A stretch of 64,000 nucleotides of DNA, taken from contig JABZFM010000020.1 of the NCBI GenBank assembly GCA_014237465.1, positions 1-64,000 of the forward strand, written 5' to 3'. Shown here in pieces: positions 26,488 to 35,445 of the stretch. The notes beneath the pieces are model-generated. The model did not search any database and had not been told where the DNA came from. It saw only the letters and a program-made list of their open reading frames with translations. Position numbers and translations under genes: made by a program. How positions within the stretch are numbered: the first letter of the stretch is position 1; each line of letters starts with the position of its first letter. Source of the stretch: Desulfobacteraceae bacterium (lineage in GTDB: Bacteria > Desulfobacterota > Desulfobacteria > Desulfobacterales > Desulfosalsimonadaceae).

Positions 26488-27477
26488 CTACTCATATAAA
26501 TCAAAGTCCGGGATCTCTTCTTTGAAAAACGCCTTCATCTTTTTAATTATGTTTTTTTCAAGCTGGCGAACCCTTTCTCGTGAAATACTGTATTTATCGC
26601 CGATATCCTGTAAAGTTAACGGCGTGTCTGTAAATATCCGCTTATCAAATATCTCAAGTTCCCTTTCTGTTAATTGTGTTCTGAATATCCCCACATTTTC
26701 CTGTAAAAGGGTTTCGATTTCCTTCTTGGCGACCTGGCTCTCAATGGACGCATCACCGGAACTCAAAAACGCTCCTCTTTCAGTATCAGAATCTTCTCTC
26801 AGCGGTGCATCCAGGGAAAGGTCCCATCCGTCAAGCCGCTGGTCCATTTCCATAACCTCCTTTTCGGAAACACCCAGCCTGTCCGACAGGAGTTGGGTAT
26901 GCGGAACAAACCCTTCATCAATTAATTTCTGCTTCTCTTTTTTAAGCTTGAAAAAAAGTTTACGCTGCCCCTGGGTGGTTCCAATTTTTACAAGCCGCCA
27001 GTTGTCCATTATGAACTTTAAGATATATGCTTTTATCCAGAAAGATGCATAATAAGAAAATTTAACATTTTTGTACGGATCAAATTTCTGGACCGCATGC
27101 ATCAGTCCAATATTGCCCTCCTGAATAAGATCCAGCAGATTTTGCATCCACACACGTTGAAACTCCAGCGCAATCTTTACCACCAGTCTTAAATTGGAAG
27201 TCGCCATGATAAACGCCGCCTCTGAATCGCCCTGCTCGGTGATTCTTTTGCCAAGTTCGATTTCCTCTTCCCGGGTAAGAAGTCTGTATTGATTAATTTC
27301 AGATAAATAACGCTGCAGCGGATCATATTCAACAAGGCTTTTACCACTGCCTGCCTTTGTTTTTGTCTTTGTCTGACCTACTGATAACTTATTGATATCT
27401 GAATTATTTTCTTTACTGTCGCCCTTATCTCGGCTTTTACTTTTTTTCTTTGGATTACTCATTATGATATCAACCAT
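26488..27477 (-). CDS. rpoH: RpoH-like sigma-70 family factor
   Basis: 329 aa. A Lys/Ser-rich N-terminal tail (about 35 residues) precedes sigma region 1.2 (DPLQRYLSEINQYRLLTREE), region 2 (LLDLIQEGNIGLMHAVQKFD and FSYYASFWIKAYILKFIMDN) and region 4 (LQDIGDKYSISRERVRQLEK). TTQGQRKLFFKLKKEK just after region 2.4 is the RpoH box typical of heat-shock sigma factors. There is no 1.1 domain, so it is an alternative sigma factor. First gene of the operon with two envelope lipoproteins, which may hint at envelope-stress use. Confidence 0.85.
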   Translation of the reverse strand: MVDIIMSNPKKKSKSRDKGDSKENNSDINKLSVGQTKTKTKAGSGKSLVEYDPLQRYLSEINQYRLLTREEEIELGKRITEQGDSEAAFIMATSNLRLVVKIALEFQRVWMQNLLDLIQEGNIGLMHAVQKFDPYKNVKFSYYASFWIKAYILKFIMDNWRLVKIGTTQGQRKLFFKLKKEKQKLIDEGFVPHTQLLSDRLGVSEKEVMEMDQRLDGWDLSLDAPLREDSDTERGAFLSSGDASIESQVAKKEIETLLQENVGIFRTQLTERELEIFDKRIFTDTPLTLQDIGDKYSISRERVRQLEKNIIKKMKAFFKEEIPDFDLYE

Positions 27478-27720
27478 CAATTTTTTATTATTTCAAATCA
27501 TAGCGTTTAAATAAACTCACGCTATCACGTTCCGTTTAAAAATTTTAAACGCTCAATTTTGGTATTACAATGCTTATATTGATAAATTACAAGTAGCAAT
27601 TACTAAATTTTCAATTTAAAAACAGTATATTTTCAGTATGCTTGTTAATTTAATTTTTATATTATATTTGATATGGACAAAAAAAACAAATCATGATATT
27701 TGAAATTTTTTTTACAAAAT

Positions 27721-27805
<85 letters not shown>

Positions 27806-27810
<5 letters not shown>

Positions 27811-27845
27811 GTTTATGCAACATGGCAAAAACCCTTTTTTATTTT
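27806..27845 (+). terminator. Hairpin terminator after tRNA-Arg
   Basis: Stem AAAGGGTTT / AAAACCCTTT with a 13-base loop, followed by TTTTTTATTTTT. It begins inside the att core, so the element supplies the tRNA gene with a new terminator; the displaced host one is at 40981. Confidence 0.75.
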
Positions 27846-27854
27846 TAAGCAATT

Positions 27855-27876
27855 TTGGACCAACATGGGACCAAAA
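27855..27876. promoter_or_regulatory. Candidate integrase arm-type site, left
   Basis: TTGGACCAACATGGGACCAA is shared, with one base missing and one changed, with TTGGGACCAATATGGGACCA at 40786 near the other end. Paired GGGACCA repeats just inside both ends fit arm-type or excisionase sites. No gene is seen in the rest of 27846-28001. Confidence 0.45.
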
Positions 27877-28001
27877 ATAACCACCACAATAATTTTTAGA
27901 TTATCTATAATGAGTATGTCTGATTTACCTTCAATTAAATGACCGGTGCTTTCTTTTATTCTTGCCATACAAACAAACTACACCATCCTTCACCTGATCG
28001 T

Positions 28002-28256
28002 TTAAATTTCAGCCTTTGACGAAGCTGTTTCCTGCTCAAAAAGCGTTTTAAGTGCATAAACCACCAGTGAAGATTTATTTTTACGCGGGAACCGGAAAAG
28101 AAGTTCATCCAGTTGCTTGACAGATTCCGCATCAAGCCAGACGGTTAACGACTTTCCACCTGACTTTTTCTTCTTATCCCGCCATGATTGCACCCGTTCT
28201 TTTGGCAACGCTGGCACCTTGATTTTCCCGCGTGTTTTTGTGTTATATGTCGGCAT
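28002..28256 (-). CDS. Small ribbon-helix-helix-like DNA-binding protein
   Basis: 84 aa, very basic. Residues about 30-75 (GGKSLTVWLDAESVKQLDEL then KNKSSLVVYALKTLFE) fit a ribbon-helix-helix fold: a short strand followed by two helices. Such proteins often repress their own promoter; two 10-bp direct repeats, 42 bases apart, lie upstream at 28288 and 28330. No toxin-like partner is adjacent, so an antitoxin role is not supported. It is the last gene before the left end. Confidence 0.55.
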   Translation of the reverse strand: MPTYNTKTRGKIKVPALPKERVQSWRDKKKKSGGKSLTVWLDAESVKQLDELLFRFPRKNKSSLVVYALKTLFEQETASSKAEI

Positions 28257-28287
28257 TTAACCACCTATAATTATTGCGTTTTTATTT

Positions 28288-28339
28288 CAAACTCCACTTT
28301 TGATTAAAAAAGTATGCTTATTTGAGTCGCAAACTCCAC
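28288..28339. promoter_or_regulatory. Repeated CAAACTCCAC motif upstream of the RHH gene
   Basis: CAAACTCCAC occurs at 28288-28297 and 28330-28339, exactly 42 bases apart, or four helical turns. A one-mismatch copy on the other strand is at 28528-28537. This is a plausible operator pair for the RHH protein. The rest of the AT-rich 28257-28585 gap holds no gene I can support. Confidence 0.4.
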
Positions 28340-28585
28340 GTTTTTTAAAATTTAAAACCTTAAAATACTGTAAATTATCAACGAAAATATTTATAAACTC
28401 CTATTTTTATTAGAAATATTGAATAAATATTCAAAAAGTTTACATAATGTTCGTTATCAGACGTTAATTTAATGCTTGATATCAGTGTATTCATGACAAG
28501 TTGATAAAGTTCCTGTTACCTTTTATGGTGGAGCTTGTTTTTTTCCATTTTTTGAAATCTTTCTCCACTTTCTATATTAGCACAA

Positions 28586-29824
28586 TTATTCTTTTATTTC
28601 TTCTGGGCTTTTTTCCACCTTTTTAAATTCGTGAACGTTTCCGCCTTTTTTCTTTTCAGCGATAATTTTCGCCATTTCAAAGGCGGTATTATCCTGGGCC
28701 TGGCAATACCTTTCAAACGCCCGGTTCGTGTCATGGCCAGTTGCTTTTTTCGCGTTGTCCCGGCCAGCGATTCGGGCAAGTTCGGTTGTTGTGGTATGGC
28801 GTGTGCCGCCGTAAAGATCCAGGCCGGAAATATTTAACGCCTCACAAGCTTTAATCCACCATTTATAAAGATATTTTTCCCCGAAAATCGATTCCGCCTT
28901 ACAGCCTTTTATGCCGTCAACATGCCTGAAAAACGGCATATTCGGAAGCCCTGAGCGCTCGTTTTTCAGGCTTTTCCATGTCACGGCATGCTCTGGTATT
29001 AACTTTATGACCTTAAATTTGTTTTTTTTCTTTGTGGGCGTGTGAATCGTGATTGTCGAGAATTCCGGGTTAAAATCCGCTTCAGCAATCCGGCGCAAAT
29101 CATCGGGCCTTAATTCCGGATAGGACGCCAGCAGTTCAACACCGAACCAGATTTTTTTATTAACATGATATGTTAATCTTTTTATTTGATCCAGTATCAG
29201 GCTTTGCGTTTCAAGATCGGTATATTTTCGCCAGCCAAGTTCAAAATTGCAATCCGGCATTTCCGGAACCGGGATATTTTCACGCTTTTTCAGCCATGTA
29301 AAAAAGTCATTCAGGCAACTTTTTATATTGGACCGGGTTTTGTCGTTTCCTGTGGTGGCCGGGTCAAATAGAAAATCTTCAATCATGGCGAAATTAATAA
29401 TTTTAACATTTGCTTGATGCCAGGCTTTAATGGCTTTGGCCATGTAATTATTCAGATTGTTCCATGATTTTGGTTTGACGGTTGATTTCTTGATGTTCAA
29501 CCATTTTTCGGCCTGGGTCGCAAAGCCTAAAGGAAAATCTTTTTGATAATCGCGCTTGTTATACGTTTTTTCATCGGTTTTAAATCGAAGTCCGGTTAAA
29601 AATTGCATGGCGGCGTCAATATTATTTTGAAATCGCTTGCAGATATCGCGGCCAAAACGGACATAATAACCGCCGGCTGCCGGAACATTGCATTTTTTAC
29701 AAAAACAATTTCGGCCGCGCTCATTAAAAATCATTTTGCCATGACAGACGGGACATTTCTGGCCTGTATATATGTTCCCCTTTATACAGATATCCTCTAT
29801 GCTTGAGTTTATAATATTCATCAT
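28586..29824 (-). CDS. Zinc-ribbon tyrosine recombinase
   Basis: 412 aa. The N-terminus is a zinc ribbon (CPVC at 24-27, CKKC at 42-45). Residues about 100-185 resemble a SAM-like core-binding domain, and about 200-385 a tyrosine-recombinase catalytic domain: Arg239 in ELRPDDLRR, a Lys-rich beta hairpin (about 264-274), Arg342-His343, His364 in TGHDT and nucleophile Tyr373. The first His of the HxxR box is Gly339. It could act as a second integrase, a resolvase or a directionality partner. It lies 1.8 kb from the left end; the other recombinase is at the right end. Confidence 0.75.
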   Translation of the reverse strand: MMNIINSSIEDICIKGNIYTGQKCPVCHGKMIFNERGRNCFCKKCNVPAAGGYYVRFGRDICKRFQNNIDAAMQFLTGLRFKTDEKTYNKRDYQKDFPLGFATQAEKWLNIKKSTVKPKSWNNLNNYMAKAIKAWHQANVKIINFAMIEDFLFDPATTGNDKTRSNIKSCLNDFFTWLKKRENIPVPEMPDCNFELGWRKYTDLETQSLILDQIKRLTYHVNKKIWFGVELLASYPELRPDDLRRIAEADFNPEFSTITIHTPTKKKNKFKVIKLIPEHAVTWKSLKNERSGLPNMPFFRHVDGIKGCKAESIFGEKYLYKWWIKACEALNISGLDLYGGTRHTTTTELARIAGRDNAKKATGHDTNRAFERYCQAQDNTAFEMAKIIAEKKKGGNVHEFKKVEKSPEEIKE

Positions 29825-29870
29825 GCTGCCGTCTTTTGTTCTACCTGGCCAATAGCTTCTTTTACGACCG

Positions 29871-30056
29871 CTATCGGGTCGAACCTGCCCCCTTTAATTT
29901 GCACATAGCAGTCAACCATTCCACTACGTTAATCCCGTTTTTTATCGCCTGATTAATGGCCCTTTTTAATTTTTCGTCACCATAGAAATTCATTTCCTCT
30001 AAGCATTTTCTTTCTTCTTTCGTCAACGGGATTACCTTTCTGTGATTTTTTGCCAT
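29871..30056 (-). CDS. Small hypothetical element protein
   Basis: 61 aa from an ATG with GGAGGGA 9 bases upstream; a longer frame to 30122 has no ribosome site. Basic, helical (LTKEERKCLEEMNFYGDEKL, then AINQAIKNGINVVEWLTAMC). Not recognised. It precedes the zinc-ribbon recombinase gene by 46 bases and likely shares its transcript. The 30123-30305 gap is AT-rich without a clear gene. Confidence 0.45.
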   Translation of the reverse strand: MAKNHRKVIPLTKEERKCLEEMNFYGDEKLKRAINQAIKNGINVVEWLTAMCKLKGAGSTR

Positions 30057-30305
30057 AGCAAGAATTCCCTCCAAAACATAAAGCCGCGCCAAGATTGCCT
30101 CAGGGCCTCCCCTGACCATCAAAAGAATAATGGAATCTCAACGCAGCTTTTTTTTAATAAATTTTTCATAAGGTATTTAGGCTTTTTAATATCGTATGCG
30201 GTAAACTGCACGATGTCAAGTCGTTTTACCTATTATTTTAAATAGTTATATCCAAAAAGGTTCCATAATCGGTTCCCTTTTGGGAAATTAAAAGTCAAAA
30301 AACTA

Positions 30306-30704
30306 TTAATTGCTACCGGGCTCATTTAAACCACCTTCGATTATTCCTTTTAGCCATGCTGGTTCAGAGGATACTGATGGCGCTGATGGGTTGTTAATCA
30401 CCTGAAAAGTCCTTTGAATTTTTTTTATTAAATCAAAAGAATAAGTAGCGTCACAGTCAGGCCCAGGCTTAGGGGGGGCATTCAGAATATTAATAAGAGG
30501 GTTTTTGAGCTCAGGAAAATTTGCATATACAACGCCATATAGAAGATTGAGAAGCATAGCCACGCTGTTGGTATGCCTGTTAGAATCGTGTATCTTATCT
30601 ATTATTTGCTTTAAAACAGGCTCAAAAGCCTTAAGTCGGGAGTTGAAATCATGAATTTTACATAATATATTTTTTAAATCAGATTTGTAAACATCGTCAG
30701 CCAT
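30306..30704 (-). CDS. Hypothetical element protein after the tape measure gene
   Basis: 132 aa, start ATG with GGAGG 6 bases upstream (the TTG one codon earlier is also open). Helical N-terminal half, including FNSRLKAFEPVLKQIIDKIH; Pro-rich C-terminus. No family recognised. It starts 28 bases after the tape-measure stop; by position it could be a tail or tail-associated protein, but nothing in the sequence shows it. Confidence 0.55.
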   Translation of the reverse strand: MADDVYKSDLKNILCKIHDFNSRLKAFEPVLKQIIDKIHDSNRHTNSVAMLLNLLYGVVYANFPELKNPLINILNAPPKPGPDCDATYSFDLIKKIQRTFQVINNPSAPSVSSEPAWLKGIIEGGLNEPGSN

Positions 30705-30732
30705 CAACTACCTCCCTTTCAAACTATACAAA

Positions 30733-33700
30733 TTACAAAAGCTCCATAAGGTTCGTGTTTGTGTTAAACTGATCCGCTACAATGTCGCCAAGAACATTAC
30801 CGTCAACAACAATTTGCTGATTTCCGATCTTGTCAATCAATCCCTGAAACCCAAAAACTATTGACTGGTTAATCGTACCTAAAAGCTGGTTTGAGGCTTC
30901 AAGTTCGCGGCTCATGGTTTCAGAAAAAATATTAATGCTTTCAAGCTGCGTAAGCGTTGCGTTTTCTTTTTCTTCAACAGAAACATTTAAATCTTGAAGG
31001 TGCCCGGTCACAGCATCCACCCGGTTGGCATAATCCGCGCCCCAGGCCGTTGACGCTGCCAAATATTCAGGAATATAGGAAAGATATTTTTCGATTGCGC
31101 CCGGATCGCCGGTTTGCATGGCCGTTGAATACAGGCTTGAATAATAACCGTGAATCAACTCTTTTGACTGAACAGGTGCCAGGCTGCCGCCGGTCAGGTC
31201 AAAAAGCATGGAATCAATCGAGTCTGAAGACTGAGCAAGGCCAATCGCCATTTCATCCAGCCCGGCAGTCATGTTTTCCAGTGCGGAAACCTGTTGATTA
31301 AAAATATCAAGGGATTGCTCATAATAAGCTTTAGATCCGGAATCTAAAGACGCCATATCCTTACCAAGGTTGACAAAAACCTTTTTCCAGTCATCAGGTG
31401 TCCGGCCGGCGTCCTCTCGATTGCTAAAAAACGTGGTCAAAACGCTTAAGCTGTCATTGGCTGCCGCGCCGAATGCCGCACCTTTGGCCGTTGCAATATC
31501 GGATATCAGATCAACACTCGTGACCCCGGCTGAAATTAATTGATCTTCAAACCCGGAAAACTGCTCTTCAATTACTTTAAAAGTCAGGCCCAAAGCCGTT
31601 GTCTGATCATTAAATCCGGCAATATATGCCGAAATATCACCGTAAATATCTTTTTGTTTGTCGGCAAACTCCGCTTCTGTCTCTGTTTTGATTCTAAGAT
31701 ATTCAGCCTCGACATCAGCTAATTTCCGGCGCTGTTCTGCCGACATTTCCGATGCATCGCCCAAAAGCGCCTCAACTTCCAGTAAATCTTTTGCATCAGA
31801 CGCCCAAACGCCTAACGTGTCCTCAACGTCTTTAATCGCTTTTTTATAATCCGTTAATTTCGAATCATCAAAACCGGCAATTGCCTGGTCAACGTTTTCA
31901 ACCAGGCCAACCGCGATTAAGTCAATTTGTGCAAATGATTCTTCTAAAGAAGCCACGATCCCGGCCGCGACTTTTTCGGTTTGCACCGAAGCGTTTGAAT
32001 CTGCGGAATACCAATCAAGCCGGTTTTCCGGAATTTCCGGGCTAATAAGCTTGTTTGCTTTTAATGCGTCAATCAGCGCCCCGGCGTTTGTTGTCGAATC
32101 TTTCATGATATTATAAAATTCAACAAACCCCAATTTATCCCATAGCGTGCCGATCACATCGCCGGTTTCTGATTTGTCAAAATCGTAAGCCGTGTAGCCC
32201 TTGTCTTTAACTGCATATTCCCCAGCCAAATATCCGATTCCAGGGACAAAACCCAATGATTGCGCTATAGGTTCTGCAAATTTCTGATACCATTCACCCT
32301 CCCGCTGTTTCATGCCTTCTGGAATTCGGAATTCTTCTGCAAACGGAAAATCCTGGCCCGGTATAATGTCTTTAAAAATCCCCTCTTTCATTTCCCGCTG
32401 GGCAATTGCTAAATCAGACGTGCCCCGCACCTGATCAAGAATTGATTGCGTGTTTTTTTCTAAAGCAACGATAAGATCATCAATGGAATCCACGAGTAAA
32501 TCTAAATAGGACGGTTCGTCATCACCGCCGAAAAGCCCGCCCAGCATCCCGCCGGCTGATCCGCCCAACGCTGCGCCCATGGGTCCACCGAACATAAACC
32601 CGGCACCCATACCTAAAGCGGTTCCGCCCATTTGGTACTGATTATCTGATTGTGCCGCCTGCATGGCTGCCTGAGCCATGCCCAGATAACTCATAGTCGA
32701 ATCTTTTTCCATCTTCGCAAAGCCGTCCGCCCAACCGAACTCCATGATATTGGCAGTAAAACGGTTCGCCCAAATACCGGACAAGGTGTCGGCAAAACTC
32801 GTGAAATAATCTTTAAAACTATCAAGCTCGCCCGTTAAACCGTCGGTCATAAGCCCCGACCATTCTTGATGTATCGAGCGTGTAACTTCGCGGTTGAGTT
32901 CGTCAAGATTGAAAAGAGAGTCTTCAGCCATAAACATCGCCGCATCATGCATGATCTTAGCAGCGTTCGCCTGATCATCCATAGACATAAAATCCATGAA
33001 TTGTTTTGTTTGAGCTTTGCTGATTTCGTAGGGATCGAAAGCTTTTTTAAGAGTATTTGTTATTTTATTAACAGAATCTTTTATTTTTTCTTCTGTTTCC
33101 TCAACTTCGTTCCCTATATCCTCAAGAGCTGAACGAATACCTGTTCCGGGTAAAGGCGCTGTTAAAATATCAGTAATATCATCAAGGCCGTGATTTACAG
33201 CATTGGTTAAAAAAACCATCCGGTCATAAACATCTTTGCCCATACCGGTTAATGGCAACAATTCAATGTCACCAAGCTTTGGTATTTTATTTGACAGTTC
33301 AATAACAGCATTAAGTGCCCGGATTGGGGCGTTATAAATAGCATCGGCAAACTGGTATGCTCCAAGTTGCATGGACTGAAAGCCAACCGCTATAACTCTC
33401 CCCGCCACTTGGAACTCACGTTTTAACCCTGCACCGGCATCAATAAGGTAGCTAACCGCCGTTGCGCTTTCTATGGCGTACCCGCGCAAATCCTGTTTTA
33501 AGAGTTCGTCGTTTGTCTTCACCCAATTATTAAATTCAGAAGTCAATTGAGTGGCAACGGGAAGCAAGCTTATTCCAATTGCAGTTGAAATATCGTTGAT
33601 ATTCGCATGTAATTTTTTTTGCTGATTCGCGTAGCTGTCCGAGGTTCGAGCCATATCTCCGACCGCGTCCGCGCCCTCACGCATTATAATATTATAGATC

Positions 33701-34311
33701 GCCTGGGCTTTATGCGCGTCTGTGATTTGTTTTTTTGTTTTCGCAAGGCCCAGGCGATAAGCTTCTTGCTCGACTTTAGCGGCCTTAACGTTAATGCCGT
33801 ATTTCGCCATAGTTTCAGAGCTGCCCTGCAAAGCAGATTGGATATCTCTGACGACTTCGGACGTTTCCCGATTGTTAAAGGACCCTAAATCAGCGGCCAT
33901 TTTCACAAACTCATACGATAACTTCCCGGCCACTTCTCGAAGCATCCCGGTCGGAACAAGCAAATCTTGAATAGATGAAAGATATTTTTTTGATTCAGTT
34001 TCTGACATTGCAAAGGCGGCTTGCATCGTATCGGACCAATTTTCAGCACTGGCAGTCATTCCACGAAAAACAACGTCAAACTTTCCCTGCGTTTCTTCTA
34101 AATCAGATGCAAGGCCGATTGTTTTTGAACCGAGAGCAGCACTCACAGCGACAACGGCACTACCTAATAAAACAAATGACTTTGTGACTTTCCCGACGTG
34201 ATCAACCGCTTTCTTGCCAAAGTCGTGTGTTTTGCCTTCTGCTGTGTTTATGTCTTTTTTATACTGGCCGGTTTTTGCCCTGACCAGTACATCAGCGGTT
34301 CCTAATCTCAT
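30733..34311 (-). CDS. Phage tail tape-measure protein
   Basis: 1192 aa from an ATG preceded by GGAGG at 7 bases (a frame to 34341 adds 10 residues). The N-terminal 260 residues have the TP901-type tape-measure core (ASDLEETQGKFDVVFRGMTA and QQKKLHANINDISTAIGISL). A Gly-rich hydrophobic segment near 570-600 (GAGFMFGGPMGAALGG) is the usual membrane or pore region, and the long helical remainder includes stretches of predicted coiled coil. Tape measures set tail length and reach the host membrane on ejection; at about 0.15 nm per residue this would suit a tail of very roughly 180 nm. It is the only tail gene in the element. Confidence 0.88.
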   Translation of the reverse strand: MRLGTADVLVRAKTGQYKKDINTAEGKTHDFGKKAVDHVGKVTKSFVLLGSAVVAVSAALGSKTIGLASDLEETQGKFDVVFRGMTASAENWSDTMQAAFAMSETESKKYLSSIQDLLVPTGMLREVAGKLSYEFVKMAADLGSFNNRETSEVVRDIQSALQGSSETMAKYGINVKAAKVEQEAYRLGLAKTKKQITDAHKAQAIYNIIMREGADAVGDMARTSDSYANQQKKLHANINDISTAIGISLLPVATQLTSEFNNWVKTNDELLKQDLRGYAIESATAVSYLIDAGAGLKREFQVAGRVIAVGFQSMQLGAYQFADAIYNAPIRALNAVIELSNKIPKLGDIELLPLTGMGKDVYDRMVFLTNAVNHGLDDITDILTAPLPGTGIRSALEDIGNEVEETEEKIKDSVNKITNTLKKAFDPYEISKAQTKQFMDFMSMDDQANAAKIMHDAAMFMAEDSLFNLDELNREVTRSIHQEWSGLMTDGLTGELDSFKDYFTSFADTLSGIWANRFTANIMEFGWADGFAKMEKDSTMSYLGMAQAAMQAAQSDNQYQMGGTALGMGAGFMFGGPMGAALGGSAGGMLGGLFGGDDEPSYLDLLVDSIDDLIVALEKNTQSILDQVRGTSDLAIAQREMKEGIFKDIIPGQDFPFAEEFRIPEGMKQREGEWYQKFAEPIAQSLGFVPGIGYLAGEYAVKDKGYTAYDFDKSETGDVIGTLWDKLGFVEFYNIMKDSTTNAGALIDALKANKLISPEIPENRLDWYSADSNASVQTEKVAAGIVASLEESFAQIDLIAVGLVENVDQAIAGFDDSKLTDYKKAIKDVEDTLGVWASDAKDLLEVEALLGDASEMSAEQRRKLADVEAEYLRIKTETEAEFADKQKDIYGDISAYIAGFNDQTTALGLTFKVIEEQFSGFEDQLISAGVTSVDLISDIATAKGAAFGAAANDSLSVLTTFFSNREDAGRTPDDWKKVFVNLGKDMASLDSGSKAYYEQSLDIFNQQVSALENMTAGLDEMAIGLAQSSDSIDSMLFDLTGGSLAPVQSKELIHGYYSSLYSTAMQTGDPGAIEKYLSYIPEYLAASTAWGADYANRVDAVTGHLQDLNVSVEEKENATLTQLESINIFSETMSRELEASNQLLGTINQSIVFGFQGLIDKIGNQQIVVDGNVLGDIVADQFNTNTNLMELL

Positions 34312-34384
34312 TTTTATACCTCCGTATTCTCTAATCCTCAATACATGACAAATCGATCTTTATCGTTTCCGGTTCATAATCTGA

Positions 34385-34708
34385 TCATAACACTTTATTA
34401 TTCCACGTATAATCTAAGTGAAGATTCAGAGTTTTCCATACTTTCAAGACAATGGCCTGTGATTCCTTTTCAATTTTCAGCGCCGGATGAGCATGACCAA
34501 CACCGCTTCTACCGGTTACGGTTATCATATCCTCAGTTGCTAAAATTTTCCGCGCTGCCGCTGCCCGGTCCAGTGCTTCAAGCCCTGTTTGAAACAATGC
34601 CAACCGTCCAGGTGATTTAATTATTTTCCCGGCATATTCGGTCCATAATTCTTTTGATCGTTCGCTAAGATGATCCGGCATATCTGGTATTTTCCAATCT
34701 GATTTCAT
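34385..34708 (-). CDS. Terminase small subunit, P27-like
   Basis: 107 aa. The pattern PDHLSERSKELWTEYAGKII, then FQTGLEALDRAAAARKILA, and the HPALKIEKESQAIVLKVWKT end fit P27-type small terminases, which recognise phage DNA and hand it to the large subunit. AGGTGG precedes ATG. In complete phages the large terminase gene follows; here the tape-measure gene starts 74 bases after the stop, so no partner is encoded. An HNH nuclease gene lies just upstream, the normal arrangement. Confidence 0.8.
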   Translation of the reverse strand: MKSDWKIPDMPDHLSERSKELWTEYAGKIIKSPGRLALFQTGLEALDRAAAARKILATEDMITVTGRSGVGHAHPALKIEKESQAIVLKVWKTLNLHLDYTWNNKVL

Positions 34709-34795
34709 TTTCCACCTGCAACTTTTATATTTTTTATTTTTTTACTTTCATTTTGACACAGCGTGCGCGACCCTGCCCATACGGTCTACGAAAGT

Positions 34796-35176
34796 TCAGG
34801 CTGTGCAAACTTTACCCGCCCTCCCCTGCCTGTCATGAATTCTTTCATGACACGACACACAAACAGCTAAAAGATTTTGCCATTTGTTATTTTTAGGGTC
34901 CTCGTCAATATGGTGGACTAAAGCGCTCCGCTTCGTGTCGCCTTCCTTTAAGCATACTTCACAAAGAGGATAACGCATTAATTTATTCGCGCGGATCTTC
35001 TGCCATGCCCTGCCATACCCACGACTTGACGCTGATCCTCGGCGCTGATCATAAACACGTGTTAGTTTTTTCTTCGTTGTTGAAAGCTTTACCTCACACT
35101 CCGGGCAATACTTCGCGGGATCTTGAATTAACACCCGCTTACATTTTGGGCACGGTCTTTTCGGTGCGTCAGCCAT
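34796..35176 (-). CDS. HNH endonuclease (packaging-associated type)
   Basis: 126 aa from ATG with GGGAGGG 6 bases upstream; a longer frame to 35272 overlaps the previous gene. An N-terminal zinc ribbon (CPKCKRV, CPEC), a basic linker, then an HNH domain: CEVCLKEG, VHHIDEDPKNNKWQNLLAVC, SCHERIH. HNH proteins beside terminase genes of HK97-like phages cooperate with terminase in DNA cutting. The gene begins 2 bases after the upstream stop codon. Confidence 0.88.
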   Translation of the reverse strand: MADAPKRPCPKCKRVLIQDPAKYCPECEVKLSTTKKKLTRVYDQRRGSASSRGYGRAWQKIRANKLMRYPLCEVCLKEGDTKRSALVHHIDEDPKNNKWQNLLAVCVSCHERIHDRQGRAGKVCTA

Positions 35177-35178
35177 GG

Positions 35179-35445
35179 TTATCCCTCCCGGAGACTTATT
35201 TTTTCCTGCATCTCTTGTTGTCTTTGAGTGGTATTTCGAATGATTGCCCTTGCCATATCTATCTGAAGGCATCCACAGCTTTTGGTCTTTCTGTCTTTAA
35301 GTCGGTCACCACGAACAATAGTTTTGTTTCCACACCTGCACTGACACAGATGATATGTTCCATTCTTTCGCTTGCCCCATTGCTTTAACACAGTGAGCTT
35401 CCCAAACCGCTTACCCCTTAAGCTCTTTTTCTGTCCTGCATTCAT
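35179..35445 (-). CDS. Small phage zinc-finger protein
   Basis: 88 aa, with GKRFGKLTVLKQWGKRKNGT, then CQCRCGNKTIVRGDRLKDRK and KSCGCLQ. This Cys-rich module is common at the N-terminus of phage HNH or AP2-type proteins; here it stands alone, so it may be a stand-alone DNA-binding protein or a separated nuclease domain. AGGAAAGG is 4 bases before ATG. Its start overlaps the 112-aa gene by 35 bases. Confidence 0.65.
   Translation of the reverse strand: MNAGQKKSLRGKRFGKLTVLKQWGKRKNGTYHLCQCRCGNKTIVRGDRLKDRKTKSCGCLQIDMARAIIRNTTQRQQEMQEKISLREG

Noticed and set aside
26522-27052. 176-aa + strand frame inside the sigma factor gene
   Set aside because: Exactly antisense to conserved sigma regions; composition is that of a shadow frame.
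28002-28256. Antitoxin of a toxin-antitoxin pair
   Set aside because: RHH-like fold is plausible but no toxin-sized partner is adjacent.
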